A DNA stretch of 64,000 bases from Herminiimonas arsenitoxidans (GTDB taxonomy: Bacteria > Pseudomonadota > Gammaproteobacteria > Burkholderiales > Burkholderiaceae_D): positions 3,038,001 to 3,102,000 of the forward strand of contig NZ_LT671418.1 of assembly GCF_900130075.1 (NCBI RefSeq), read 5' to 3'. The notes under the pieces were generated by a model. The model ran no database searches. It was given only the letters and a program-made list of their open reading frames with translations, and had not been told where the DNA came from. Made by a program: the position numbers and the translations under genes. Numbering within the stretch: position 1 is the stretch's first letter; each line of letters opens with the position of its first letter. Shown here one piece after another: positions 47,245 to 56,096 of the stretch.

Positions 47245-47979
47245 CTAGATGTTTAGCCAAGCACCTTTGAAGACGATAGGTCCGGTTGGGCCATTCGGAT
47301 TAGGTGAGCCGCCTTTCGGCTCCAGTGTGACCGCCAGCAAAGGTGTGGTTTCCGGCGTTGTTCCTTCAGGCAGTGGCAAGGTGATGCTGCCATCGCTTGC
47401 GATCAAGCCGAGCGAGCGTGGTGGACCTTCCTTAGGCACGGCCCACAGTTCCAGACTCTTGTCGGCAGCTATCGTTTGCTGTTTCACGAGCTTGACCACC
47501 ATTTTCTTGAGGGAGGCATCGCCGGTGACCAGCGCGATCGCTTGTGCCTTATCATCAGCCAGCATCGCGACATAGGTCGGTGCTGCCGGTGGTGTAAGTT
47601 CTGGCTGTTTGGTGAGTAATACAGCGATCAGAATCGTGGCGAGTGCAGTAGATGCCATGCCAAGACCGCGCCAGAAACTCAAATCCTCGCGTAAATTCAG
47701 CCAGAATGATTTCTTGCTCTGGTGCCCTGTTTTTTGCAATCCGATTTCTTTGGAGATGGCGCGCCATACTTCCGGCGACGGGTGTGCCGGCGTCGCAAAT
47801 TCTGACATCGGATTCAGTCTGTCCTGCCATTCCGTAATGGCGAACCTGAGTGCGGCATCGTCATCCAGCCATGATTCAAGCCGACGGCGTGCGCCGCCCT
47901 TCAATGTGCCGAGTGCATATTCGGCTGCGAGCATTTCGCGCAGCGTTGCATTTTGTCGGACGGTCTGCCGAATACTCAT
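47245..47979 (-). CDS. Anti-sigma factor (RskA-like, membrane-anchored)
   Basis: A 244-residue protein predicted to hold the adjacent ECF sigma factor inactive. An N-terminal helical domain (LREMLAAEYALGTLKGGARRRLESW) is followed by a single membrane helix (GMASTALATILIAVLL near 105-120). The C-terminal periplasmic part has the RskA pattern LWAVPKEGPPRSLGLI and LAVTLEPKGGSP. I set the start at 47979, where ATGA overlaps the sigma stop; the longer frame adds eight codons. Overlap implies coupled production of sigma and anti-sigma. The signal that frees the sigma factor is not known. Confidence 0.87.
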   Translation of the reverse strand: MSIRQTVRQNATLREMLAAEYALGTLKGGARRRLESWLDDDAALRFAITEWQDRLNPMSEFATPAHPSPEVWRAISKEIGLQKTGHQSKKSFWLNLREDLSFWRGLGMASTALATILIAVLLTKQPELTPPAAPTYVAMLADDKAQAIALVTGDASLKKMVVKLVKQQTIAADKSLELWAVPKEGPPRSLGLIASDGSITLPLPEGTTPETTPLLAVTLEPKGGSPNPNGPTGPIVFKGAWLNI

Positions 47980-48551
47980 ACGCCCTCCAGTTTGGTCAGG
48001 CACAGACGCAGACGTTCCAGTCCGCGACGTACCCAGGTTTTGACGGTGCCTATTGGCAATGCCAATTGTGTGGCAACTTCGCTATGCGACAGATCGTGAT
48101 AAAACGCCAATGCAATTGCTTGCCTGTGCATGCTTTCCAGTTTGGCGAAACAGCGCGCCAAGGCTTTCGATTCATCCGATATCTGCAAGGCCTCGATCGG
48201 GGTTGGATCGATACTTTCCAGTGCGTCCATCACTTCCTTGTCAAAATTATCCGCATCAATCTCCACCGCACTATCCAGGCGGCGCAAGGCGTCGAATGCC
48301 TTGTTGCGCACGATTGTTGTCATCCAGGTCATTGGTGCTGCCAAACCAGCTTGATAGCCGGCGGCATTGTTCCAAATGCTGACGAAACTTTCCTGTATGA
48401 CTTCTTCCGCGAGTTCGCGCTTAACTAATATACGCAGCGCGAAGCCAAACAGTTTCGACGATGTTGCATCGTAGAGCGAACGGAAGGCGTCGCTGTCCTT
48501 GCGGGCTGTTGCCGCCAGCCATGTTTTGAGTTGTCGGGTGTCAGTTGTCAA
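47976..48551 (-). CDS. ECF-type RNA polymerase sigma factor (SigK-like group)
   Basis: A 191-residue extracytoplasmic-function sigma factor. Region 2 covers about 28-95 (FGFALRILVKRELAEEVIQESFVSIW, then PMTWMTTIVRNKAFDALRR) and region 4 about 130-185 (RQAIALAFYHDLSHSEVATQL, PIGTVKTWVRRGLERLR). The RskA-type anti-sigma follows with a 4-base overlap, the standard pair arrangement. Such pairs usually autoregulate and respond to envelope or oxidative stress. No promoter was identified with confidence in the 210-base gap to hslR. Confidence 0.92.
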   Translation of the reverse strand: MTTDTRQLKTWLAATARKDSDAFRSLYDATSSKLFGFALRILVKRELAEEVIQESFVSIWNNAAGYQAGLAAPMTWMTTIVRNKAFDALRRLDSAVEIDADNFDKEVMDALESIDPTPIEALQISDESKALARCFAKLESMHRQAIALAFYHDLSHSEVATQLALPIGTVKTWVRRGLERLRLCLTKLEGV

Positions 48552-48763
48552 TTTTTGTCCCTTTCAAGACCTTGAATCTGGAAGGCGATGGTGTATTGAT
48601 AACGTTTCTGGCTTGCATTTTAATCATGCGCAGAACGCAGATTACCCCATGACAGCTGGCGGTACGTATTTTTTACGTCTGATGATGATTTTATTGTCCG
48701 CGCCCGGCATCGTGACTTTTTGCATAGAATGGTGTTTTCCAATCCAGCTAGAAATCAGTCTTC

Positions 48764-49144
48764 ATGAGTATGGAAAATGTACGTATCGATAAGTGGTTAT
48801 GGGCGGCGCGCTTCTTTAAAACGCGAACTCTGGCGACCGATGCGGTCGATAATGGCAAGGTAAAGCTGGATAGGGATCGCATCAAGCCGGCACGCGGCGT
48901 TAAATGCGGCGATATCTTGCAGATCGATAATGGCGCAACCGAGTGGGAAGTGCTGGTGCAGGCTTTGTCCGATGTGCGCGGTTCGGCCGAAATGGCGCAG
49001 AAGCTGTACGTGGAAACGGAACAAAGTTTGGCCAAGCGGCAGCAGGAAGCGGAGAAACGCAAATTCTTCAAGGAGCCGGGTTTGACAATCAAGGGGCGAC
49101 CGACCAAGCGCGATCGACGCCTGCTGGACAAGACGAATCAATAG
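48764..49144 (+). CDS. hslR: Ribosome-associated heat-shock protein Hsp15 (S4 domain)
   Basis: A 126-residue S4 RNA-binding protein. VRIDKWLWAARFFKTRTLATDAVDNGKVKLD is the S4 domain at residues ~6-36, followed by RDRIKPARGVKCGDILQID. The Arg/Lys-rich tail (KGRPTKRDRRLLDK) matches Hsp15. In Escherichia Hsp15 rescues free 50S subunits carrying nascent peptidyl-tRNA. Met 3 could also start. It stands between the sigma gene, which is divergent, and the beta-oxidation operon. Confidence 0.9.
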   Translation: MSMENVRIDKWLWAARFFKTRTLATDAVDNGKVKLDRDRIKPARGVKCGDILQIDNGATEWEVLVQALSDVRGSAEMAQKLYVETEQSLAKRQQEAEKRKFFKEPGLTIKGRPTKRDRRLLDKTNQ

Positions 49145-49225
49145 TTTGAGAAGGGCGGAGCCAAAGCCGCTGTCATGCGCTAGTATTCAACTAGCAAATC
49201 AATAATCAGCCGCGAGGAGACATAG

Positions 49226-51016
49226 ATGGGTCAATACATTGCACCGTTACGTGATATGCAATTTGTGCTGCACGAATTACTACATGTCGAAGATGAGTTG
49301 AAGGTTTTACCCAAGCATGCGGACATCGATGCCGACATCATCAACCAGGTGCTGGAAGAAGGCGGCAAGTTCACTTCAGAAGTTCTATTTCCGCTGAATC
49401 ATACCGGCGACCGCGAAGGTTGCAAGCTCGATACCGCCACGCACGAAGTTACCCCACCCAAAGGTTTTAAAGCCGCCTACGAGCAATATGTAGCTGCCGG
49501 CTGGCCATCGCTGACCTGCGACCCCGAATACGGCGGCCAGGGCTTGCCTATGGTCTTGCAGAATTCGTTCTATGAAATGCTGAACTCGTCGAACCAGGCG
49601 TGGACCATGTATCCGGGTTTGTCGCACGGCGCGTATGAGTGCTTGTATGCACACGGCACCGAACAGCAAAAAGCGCTGTATTTGCCTAAGCTGGTTTCTG
49701 GCGAATGGACCGGCACCATGTGCCTGACGGAAGCGCAATGCGGTACCGATCTCGGCCTGTTGCGCTCGAAAGCTGAACCGCAAGCGGATGGCTCTTACAA
49801 AATTACCGGCAGCAAGATCTTCATCTCGGCCGGTGAGCACGATATGGCGGCAAACATCTTGCACCTAGTGCTCGCACGTTTGCCGGATGCGCCAGAAGGT
49901 ACCAAAGGTATTTCGCTCTTCATCGTGCCTAAATTCCTGCCGGATGCTGATGGCAAGCTGGGCGCGCGCAATCCTATTTTCTGCGGCGCGCTAGAAGAGA
50001 AGATGGGCATCCACGGTAACGCTACCTGCCAGATGAATATCGATGGTGCGACTGGCTGGTTGATAGGCGAGCCAAACAAAGGCTTGAATGCGATGTTCGT
50101 GATGATGAATGCAGCGCGCCTCGGCGTCGGCATGCAATCGCTGGGTTTGACTGAAGTCGCGTATCAGAACGCCTTGATCTACGCGAAAGATCGCCTGCAA
50201 ATGCGCAGTCTGACCGGTCCGAAGGCAACCAACAAACCAGCTGATCCCATCATCGTTCATCCCGATGTCCGTCGCATGTTGTTGACGGCCAAAGCTTATG
50301 CTGAAGGTGGTCGTGCATTCAGCTCCTACGTTGCGCTGCAGATCGATAAAGAATTGAATCACCCAGATCCAGCGGTGCGTGCAGAAGCAGTCGATGAAGT
50401 TGCGCTGCTGACGCCTATTATCAAAGCCTTCCTGACTGATAACGGTTGGATCTCCACTTCCGAAGCGATGCAGGTGTATGGCGGTCACGGCTTTATCTCC
50501 GAATGGGGCATGGAGCAATACGTACGCGATTCGCGCATCAACATGATTTACGAAGGTACCAACACCATCCAGTCATTGGATTTGCTGGGTCGAAAAATTT
50601 TGATGGATAACGGTGCCAAGCTGCGCAAATTCGGCGCGAAGATACAGGCTTTCGTTGAAGAAAATGGCACCGATGAAGCGATGTCAGAATTCATTACGCC
50701 GCTGGCTGATCTGGCTGACAAAGTCACCAAGCTGACGATGGAAATCGGCATGAAGGCTTTCCAGAACCCGGATGAAGTCGGTGCTGCGGCCGTGCCGTAT
50801 CTGCGTGTAGCCGGACATTTGGTCTATGCCTACTTCTTCGCGCAGATGGCAAAGATTGCATTGGCGAAGCAGGACGACAGCGATCCATTCTACAAATCGA
50901 AACTGGGCACCGCGCGTTTCTACTTCGCGCGGCTGCTACCGGAAACCGCGATGCTGATCCGTCAGGCGCGTTCCGGTTCCGCCAGCCTGATGGCGCTGGA
51001 TGCCGAATTGTTTTGA
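49226..51016 (+). CDS. Acyl-CoA dehydrogenase
   Basis: FAD enzyme of 596 residues for the first step of beta-oxidation. MCLTEAQCGTDLGLL and GSKIFISAGEHDM are the substrate and FAD contacts; YEGTNTIQSLDLLGRKIL holds the catalytic Glu near 435. A C-terminal extension beyond about 480 (TDLADKVTKL-like helices and RLLPETAMLIRQARSG) is the acyl-CoA dehydrogenase C-terminal domain of the long bacterial type. AGGAG lies before the ATG. The bifunctional dehydrogenase/hydratase and thiolase genes follow, giving a full beta-oxidation spiral; chain-length preference is unknown. Confidence 0.93.
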   Translation: MGQYIAPLRDMQFVLHELLHVEDELKVLPKHADIDADIINQVLEEGGKFTSEVLFPLNHTGDREGCKLDTATHEVTPPKGFKAAYEQYVAAGWPSLTCDPEYGGQGLPMVLQNSFYEMLNSSNQAWTMYPGLSHGAYECLYAHGTEQQKALYLPKLVSGEWTGTMCLTEAQCGTDLGLLRSKAEPQADGSYKITGSKIFISAGEHDMAANILHLVLARLPDAPEGTKGISLFIVPKFLPDADGKLGARNPIFCGALEEKMGIHGNATCQMNIDGATGWLIGEPNKGLNAMFVMMNAARLGVGMQSLGLTEVAYQNALIYAKDRLQMRSLTGPKATNKPADPIIVHPDVRRMLLTAKAYAEGGRAFSSYVALQIDKELNHPDPAVRAEAVDEVALLTPIIKAFLTDNGWISTSEAMQVYGGHGFISEWGMEQYVRDSRINMIYEGTNTIQSLDLLGRKILMDNGAKLRKFGAKIQAFVEENGTDEAMSEFITPLADLADKVTKLTMEIGMKAFQNPDEVGAAAVPYLRVAGHLVYAYFFAQMAKIALAKQDDSDPFYKSKLGTARFYFARLLPETAMLIRQARSGSASLMALDAELF

Positions 51017-51079
51017 GCTTGAAACAAACACATTGCGATTAAAACTAAGCGTACGCATCACTCATTGAGAGGTTTAGGT

Positions 51080-53467
51080 ATGTCAAATTTCATCGTCAAA
51101 AAAGTCGCTGTATTGGGCGCTGGCGTGATGGGCGCACAAATTGCCGCGCATTGCGTGAATGCCAAAGTGCCGGTCATATTGTTCGATCTGCCAGCCAAAG
51201 ACGGCAACAAGAACGGCATCGTATTGCGTGCCATCGAGAATCTGAAAAAACTCAGCCCTGCGCCGCTGGCCAATGTCGATTACGCGGCATTGATAGAAGT
51301 AGCGAATTACGAAGATGATCTGGAAAAGCTGAAAGAGTGCGACCTGATCATCGAGGCCATTGCCGAGCGCATGGACTGGAAGCACGATTTGTATAAAAAG
51401 GTCGCGCCGCATATAGCTGCCCATACGATCTTTGCATCGAATACATCGGGCTTATCGATTACGGAATTGTCGAATGGCTTTGATGCGAATTTGAAAGCGC
51501 ACTTCTGTGGTGTGCATTTCTTCAATCCGCCGCGTTATATGCATCTGGTGGAATTGATTCCGACGGTAGCAACCAAGCCGGAGATTCTGGATCAACTGGA
51601 AGGCTTCCTCACTTCGACTTTGGGTAAGGGCGTAGTACGTGCCTTCGATACACCTAACTTCATCGCTAACCGTGTCGGTATCTTCGGCATGCTGGCAACC
51701 ATGCATGAAGCAGAGAAATTCGGCCTCACCGTCGATGTTGTGGATGATTTGACCGGCAGCAAACTGGGTCGCGCCAAATCGGGTACTTTCCGCACCGCTG
51801 ACGTGGTTGGTTTGGATACGATGGCGCACGTGATCACGACGATGCAGAATACGCTGCAGAACGATCCATTTTTCCCTGTGTATAAAACACCGGACGTTCT
51901 CACCAAGTTGATAGGCGGTGGTGCACTCGGACAAAAAGCGGGCGCCGGTTTCTATAAAAAAGTCGGCAAGGATATCTTGCGCATCGACCCGGCCAAGGCG
52001 GATTACGTCGCAGGCGGTGGCAAGGCAGACGATCTGGTTGCGCGCATTCTGAAAGAAAAAGATCCAGCCAAGCGCATGAAGGCGCTGCATGATTCGACCA
52101 ACCCGCAAGCACAATTCCTGTGGGCGATCTTCCGCGATGCTTTCCACTACATCGCAGTGCATCTGGAATCGATAGCCGACAATGCACGCGATGTTGATTT
52201 CGCCTTGCGTTGGGGCTTTGGCTGGAACAATGGTCCGTTTGAAACCTGGCAAGCCGCCGGTTGGCAGCAAATCGCAACCTGGGTCAAAGAAGATATCGAT
52301 GCAGGCAAGGCGCTCAGCAATGCACCATTGCCAGCTTGGGTGTTCGATGGACGTGATGGCGTACATGCAGCCGACGGTTCATGGTCGCCTAAGCAAAAGA
52401 AAAATATCCCACGTTCGAATCTGCCGGTGTATCAACGTCAGGTCTTCCGTGCTGCACTGGTTGGTGATCAAAGTACGAATGGTCGCACGGCTGGTACGAC
52501 AGTTTTTGAAGATGAATCGGTACGCATCTGGCATCAGGATGATGAAGTGCTGATTCTGTCCTTCAAGACCAAGATGCATGTGATCGGTGCTGGCGTCACC
52601 GCAGGCATCAAGAAAGCGATAGAAGAAGCAGAAAAGAATTACAAAGGTCTGGTGATCTGGCACGCGGATGCAGCCGAAGGCGGCGCGTTCTCGGCTGGTG
52701 CTGATCTGCAATCGATGCTGCCGCTCTTCATGTCTGGCGGCGTCAAGGCGATCGAGCCGGAAGTCGTCAAACTGCAGCAGGCACATCAGGCATTGAAGTA
52801 TGCGAATGTACCGGTAGTCGCAGCAGTCGCTGGCCTCGCACTCGGTGGTGGTTGCGAATTGATGCTGCACGCAGCCAAACGCGTGGCATCGATAGAGTCC
52901 TATATCGGTCTGGTCGAAGTTGGTGTCGGCCTGATTCCAGCCGGTGGCGGTTTGAAGGAAGCTGCAGCACGCGCGGCGAATGATGCGCGTGGTAACGACA
53001 TCCTGCAATTCCTGAAAAACTATTACATGAATGCGGCAACGGCAGCCGTGTCACGTTCAGCGCTGGAAGCGCAAACCATGGGCTATCTGAAGAGCGACGA
53101 CATCATCGTCTTCAATGCGTATGAATTGCTGCACATTGCGAAAACACAGGCACGCGCGATGTTCGATGCCGGTTATCGTGCTCCGCGTAAAGCCTTGGTG
53201 CCTGTGACCGGAAAGTATGGCCTGGCGACGATAGGCGCGCAGTTATTGAATATGCGTGACGGTGGTTTTATTTCTGCACATGACTACAAGCTCGGCATGA
53301 TGATCGCAGAAGTGGTGACAGGCGGTGAAGTGGAGCAGGGCAGTCTGGTCGATGAACAATGGCTGCTCGATCATGAGCGCAAGGCGTTTATGGAACTGCT
53401 GAACAATCCGAAAACCCAGGAACGCATCATGGGAATGATGCAAACCGGTAAACCAGTGCGTAACTGA
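51080..53467 (+). CDS. 3-hydroxyacyl-CoA dehydrogenase / enoyl-CoA hydratase (FadN-type)
   Basis: A 795-residue bifunctional beta-oxidation enzyme. The NAD-binding loop VAVLGAGVMGAQIAAHC is at residues ~8-24, so the dehydrogenase comes first; CDLIIEAIAERMDWK and HFFNPPRYMHLVELIP are family signatures. The hydratase (crotonase) domain is at the C-terminal side, with GGAFSAGADLQSMLP near 540 and AVAGLALGGGCELMLHA near 585. This order is the reverse of enterobacterial FadB and matches FadN-like proteins. I used ATG 51080; the longest frame begins at a TTG five codons before. The thiolase gene follows after 13 bases. Confidence 0.93.
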   Translation: MSNFIVKKVAVLGAGVMGAQIAAHCVNAKVPVILFDLPAKDGNKNGIVLRAIENLKKLSPAPLANVDYAALIEVANYEDDLEKLKECDLIIEAIAERMDWKHDLYKKVAPHIAAHTIFASNTSGLSITELSNGFDANLKAHFCGVHFFNPPRYMHLVELIPTVATKPEILDQLEGFLTSTLGKGVVRAFDTPNFIANRVGIFGMLATMHEAEKFGLTVDVVDDLTGSKLGRAKSGTFRTADVVGLDTMAHVITTMQNTLQNDPFFPVYKTPDVLTKLIGGGALGQKAGAGFYKKVGKDILRIDPAKADYVAGGGKADDLVARILKEKDPAKRMKALHDSTNPQAQFLWAIFRDAFHYIAVHLESIADNARDVDFALRWGFGWNNGPFETWQAAGWQQIATWVKEDIDAGKALSNAPLPAWVFDGRDGVHAADGSWSPKQKKNIPRSNLPVYQRQVFRAALVGDQSTNGRTAGTTVFEDESVRIWHQDDEVLILSFKTKMHVIGAGVTAGIKKAIEEAEKNYKGLVIWHADAAEGGAFSAGADLQSMLPLFMSGGVKAIEPEVVKLQQAHQALKYANVPVVAAVAGLALGGGCELMLHAAKRVASIESYIGLVEVGVGLIPAGGGLKEAAARAANDARGNDILQFLKNYYMNAATAAVSRSALEAQTMGYLKSDDIIVFNAYELLHIAKTQARAMFDAGYRAPRKALVPVTGKYGLATIGAQLLNMRDGGFISAHDYKLGMMIAEVVTGGEVEQGSLVDEQWLLDHERKAFMELLNNPKTQERIMGMMQTGKPVRN

Positions 53468-53480
53468 TCAGGAGCATAAG

Positions 53481-54677
53481 ATGAGCAAACAACTTCAAGA
53501 TGCCTACATCGTTGCCGCGACCCGTACGCCTATCGGCAAGGCGCCGCGCGGGATGTTCAAGAACACGCGGCCGGATGATTTGCTGGTACATGCATTGCAA
53601 TCGGCTTTGGCACAAGTGCCTTCCCTAGATCCGAATCTGATCGAGGATGCGATAGTCGGCTGTTCCTTCCCGGAAGCAGAGCAGGGTTTGAATATGGCGC
53701 GCATGGCCGTGCTGCTGGCAGGCTTGCCCAAGACAGTTGGCGGCGTGACGGTGAATCGTTATTGCGCGTCTGGCTTGACCGCGATTGCGATGGCGGCGGA
53801 CCGTATTCGTGTCGGTGAAGCCGATGTAATGATCGCCGCTGGTGCCGAGTCCATGTCCATGGTTCCTATGATGGGTCATCATCCTGCCATGAATATGGGC
53901 ATCTTCAAGGAAGAGAACATAGGCATGGCGTACGGCATGGGTCTGACTGCCGAACGCGTCGCGACGCAATGGAAAGTAACGCGTGAGGCGCAGGATCAGT
54001 TTGCGCTGAACTCGCACCTGAAGGCTTTAGCAGCGCAGCAAAGCGGGGAATTCAATAATGAAATGACGGCGGTCGAGATCGTCGAACGTTTCCCTAATCT
54101 TTCGAGTGGGCAGATCGACGTCACTACACGCCTCGTGAATATGGATGAAGGCGCACGTGCCGATACCAATCTCGAAGCGCTGGCTAAACTACGTCCGGTG
54201 TTTTCGCCTAAAGGTTCAGTCACAGCCGGTAACAGCTCGCAAACCTCGGATGGTGCGGGCGCGCTGATTTTGGTCAGTGAAAAAATCCTCAAGCAATTCA
54301 ATCTGACACCGCTGGCGCGCTTCGTTTCGTTTGCAGTACGCGGCGTGCCGCCGGAAATCATGGGCATAGGGCCGAAGGAAGCAATTCCTGCCGCCTTGCG
54401 TGCCGCCGGCCTGAAGCAGGATCAGATGGACTGGATAGAGTTGAATGAAGCCTTTGCGGCGCAAGCGCTAGCAGTTATCCAGGATCTCGGCCTGGATCCA
54501 TCCAAGGTTAATCCTATGGGTGGTGCGATTGCTCTGGGTCATCCGCTGGGAGCAACTGGCGCGATCCGTTCCGCTACTGTCGTGCATGCCTTGCGTCGCA
54601 AGAATCTGAAGTACGGCATGGTAACGATGTGCGTGGGAACAGGTATGGGCGCGGCAGGGATTTTTGAAAAAATGTAG
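53481..54677 (+). CDS. fadA: Acetyl-CoA C-acyltransferase (thiolase)
   Basis: A 398-residue thiolase that splits 3-ketoacyl-CoA in the last step of beta-oxidation. The acylated Cys is in VNRYCASGLTAIAMAAD near residue 93. NEAFAAQAL, GGAIALGHPLGATGAIRS and CVGTGMGAAGIF supply the other conserved His and Cys. Length and motifs fit degradative FadA rather than a PHB thiolase, supported by its operon partners, though substrate choice cannot be proven from sequence. It is the last gene of the operon and is closed by a strong terminator. Confidence 0.93.
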   Translation: MSKQLQDAYIVAATRTPIGKAPRGMFKNTRPDDLLVHALQSALAQVPSLDPNLIEDAIVGCSFPEAEQGLNMARMAVLLAGLPKTVGGVTVNRYCASGLTAIAMAADRIRVGEADVMIAAGAESMSMVPMMGHHPAMNMGIFKEENIGMAYGMGLTAERVATQWKVTREAQDQFALNSHLKALAAQQSGEFNNEMTAVEIVERFPNLSSGQIDVTTRLVNMDEGARADTNLEALAKLRPVFSPKGSVTAGNSSQTSDGAGALILVSEKILKQFNLTPLARFVSFAVRGVPPEIMGIGPKEAIPAALRAAGLKQDQMDWIELNEAFAAQALAVIQDLGLDPSKVNPMGGAIALGHPLGATGAIRSATVVHALRRKNLKYGMVTMCVGTGMGAAGIFEKM

Positions 54678-54693
54678 TTGTCGTCTCATCTAA

Positions 54694-54731
54694 TAAAAAG
54701 CCGCATGACTTCTGGTCTTGCGGCTTTTTAT
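54694..54731. terminator. Rho-independent terminator after fadA
   Basis: AAAAAGCCGCATGAC (54695-54709) pairs with GTCTTGCGGCTTTTT (54715-54729) with one mismatch and a 5-base loop. Flanking A and T runs make it active in either direction. Confidence 0.9.
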
Positions 54732-54732
54732 T

Positions 54733-55037
54733 TGCCTGATTACTTTTTCGTATCTATTGAGCCATTCGATTTCATATCTCCTCAACATCGCCCTTTGTTT
54801 GCAATTCATTGCACAACTATGTGGCATACCTCTTAATAATTCTCTGCATTTTTCACCAAAAGCGGGACCGGTTTTCAGTTTTAACCGTGTTTACCACGTG
54901 GCACGATAACTGCTATGTCAGTTTAAAGGGCGACTCGCGATATGTCGCTTTTTAAGAATGCACAATGTGGTATGCCACATAAATTATTTGGTGGCGCTGA
55001 GTAGGTTTTCTAAATGCAAGACTGAATTAGGAATGGA
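54733..55037 (+). promoter_or_regulatory. A+T-rich leader of the first NMT1-type ABC operon, with GTGGCA sites
   Basis: About 305 non-coding bases, visibly A+T-richer than the neighbours. TATGTGGCATACC at 54818-54830 recurs as its reverse complement GGTATGCCACATA at 54969-54981. The latter lies within ATGTGG-TATG-CCACAT (54965-54980), a 6-bp-arm inverted repeat. A third GTGGCA is at 54898-54903 inside CCACGTGG. Spacings are 77 and 75 bases. This looks like operator sites for an unidentified regulator. No TPP or other known riboswitch signature was recognised. Confidence 0.55.
54926..54954 (+). terminator. Possible leader terminator/attenuator
   Basis: AAAGGGCGAC (54926-54935) and GTCGCTTTTT (54944-54953) form a short stem with an 8-base loop and a run of five T, about 85 bases before the substrate-binding protein ATG. 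It sits inside the operon leader, so it may attenuate transcription; it could also be a chance hairpin. Confidence 0.45.
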
Positions 55038-56096
55038 ATGATGAAGAAGATAGAACGCAAGAAAAGCATGGTCGGTCAGTTGAAGATTGCAGCGATGTTA
55101 GTCATGAGTGGTATCGCATTGGTCGCTGCAAATACCGCAACCGCACAAGAGCCGAAAAAGATTCGCTTTGCACTTGACTGGGCCATGCAAGGACCGCAAG
55201 CACCATTCCTGATTCCACATGCTGATGGTTGTTATACAAAAGCTGGTCTGAATGTTATTACCGATCGCGGTTTTGGTTCCGGTGACACTGTTACCAAGGT
55301 CGCGAGTGGTGGTTATGACGTTGGATTTGCAGACATCAACGCAATGATTGAGTACAACGCAAAACATCCAGAGTCGAAACTTATTTCATTCTTCATGATT
55401 TATGACGGGAATGCTTTGTCGATTGCAAGTCGCAAAGATAAAGGCATCACCAAGCCGTCTGATCTGGTTGGCAAAACAATTGCAGCACCTGCCGGCGATG
55501 CTTCGCGCCGACTTTTCTCTGCACTGGCCAAAGCAAACAATGTCGATCCTGACTCCGTTAAGTGGATCAACGTGGCTCCAGAGCTGCGGGAAAGCATGTT
55601 GGTGCGGGGAAGTGTAGATGCCATTAGCGGCGCCGCATTCACGGTCTACATGGGATCAAAAGCTGGTGGCCTCAAAGATGACAACATCGTCATGCTGCGA
55701 TACCCAGAATACGGTGTATCTCTCTATGGCACGGCACTGGTGGCGAAACCTTCGTTTGCAGCCGCAAATGCAAAAGCACTGACATCCATGGTTGAGTGCA
55801 TTGCACAAGGTATGGCTAAAAGCATCCAGGATCCCGAATCCGCAATTGACGCTTTGTTAAAACGCGAACCTTTGACTGATAGAAAGATTGAAATGGAGCG
55901 CATGAGACTGTCCTTCGACTGGTCTATCGCCACTCCATGGGTACGCAAGCACGGCATGAGTCAAATCGATCCTGTGCGCATGAATAAGTCACTCGTTGAG
56001 GTTGGGACTGCACTGGATATACCGACACCAAATGCCAAGGATGTCTATACCGATGCATACCTGCCGGCACGCTCCAAACTGATGATCACCAAATGA
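55038..56096 (+). CDS. ABC importer substrate-binding protein (NMT1/SsuA type), first cassette
   Basis: A 352-residue periplasmic binding protein. The signal segment LKIAAMLVMSGIALVAANTATAQ precedes the mature KKIRFALDWAMQGPQAPFLIP. GLNVITDRGFGSGDTVTKVASGGYDVGFADINAMIEY is the NMT1/THI5-like pattern also used by thiamine-precursor, sulfonate and nitrate importers. KPSDLVGKTIAAPAGDASRR follows. The DWxxNxxH motif of true pyrimidine-precursor proteins is not intact (DWAMQGPQ), so I do not call it ThiY. It overlaps the ATPase gene by 4 bases. The ligand is unknown. Confidence 0.87.
   Translation: MMKKIERKKSMVGQLKIAAMLVMSGIALVAANTATAQEPKKIRFALDWAMQGPQAPFLIPHADGCYTKAGLNVITDRGFGSGDTVTKVASGGYDVGFADINAMIEYNAKHPESKLISFFMIYDGNALSIASRKDKGITKPSDLVGKTIAAPAGDASRRLFSALAKANNVDPDSVKWINVAPELRESMLVRGSVDAISGAAFTVYMGSKAGGLKDDNIVMLRYPEYGVSLYGTALVAKPSFAAANAKALTSMVECIAQGMAKSIQDPESAIDALLKREPLTDRKIEMERMRLSFDWSIATPWVRKHGMSQIDPVRMNKSLVEVGTALDIPTPNAKDVYTDAYLPARSKLMITK

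Noticed and set aside
54733..55037. TPP riboswitch before the NMT1-type cassette
   Set aside because: No CTGAGA...ACCTGA-type core was found; the leader shows operator-like repeats and one simple hairpin instead.
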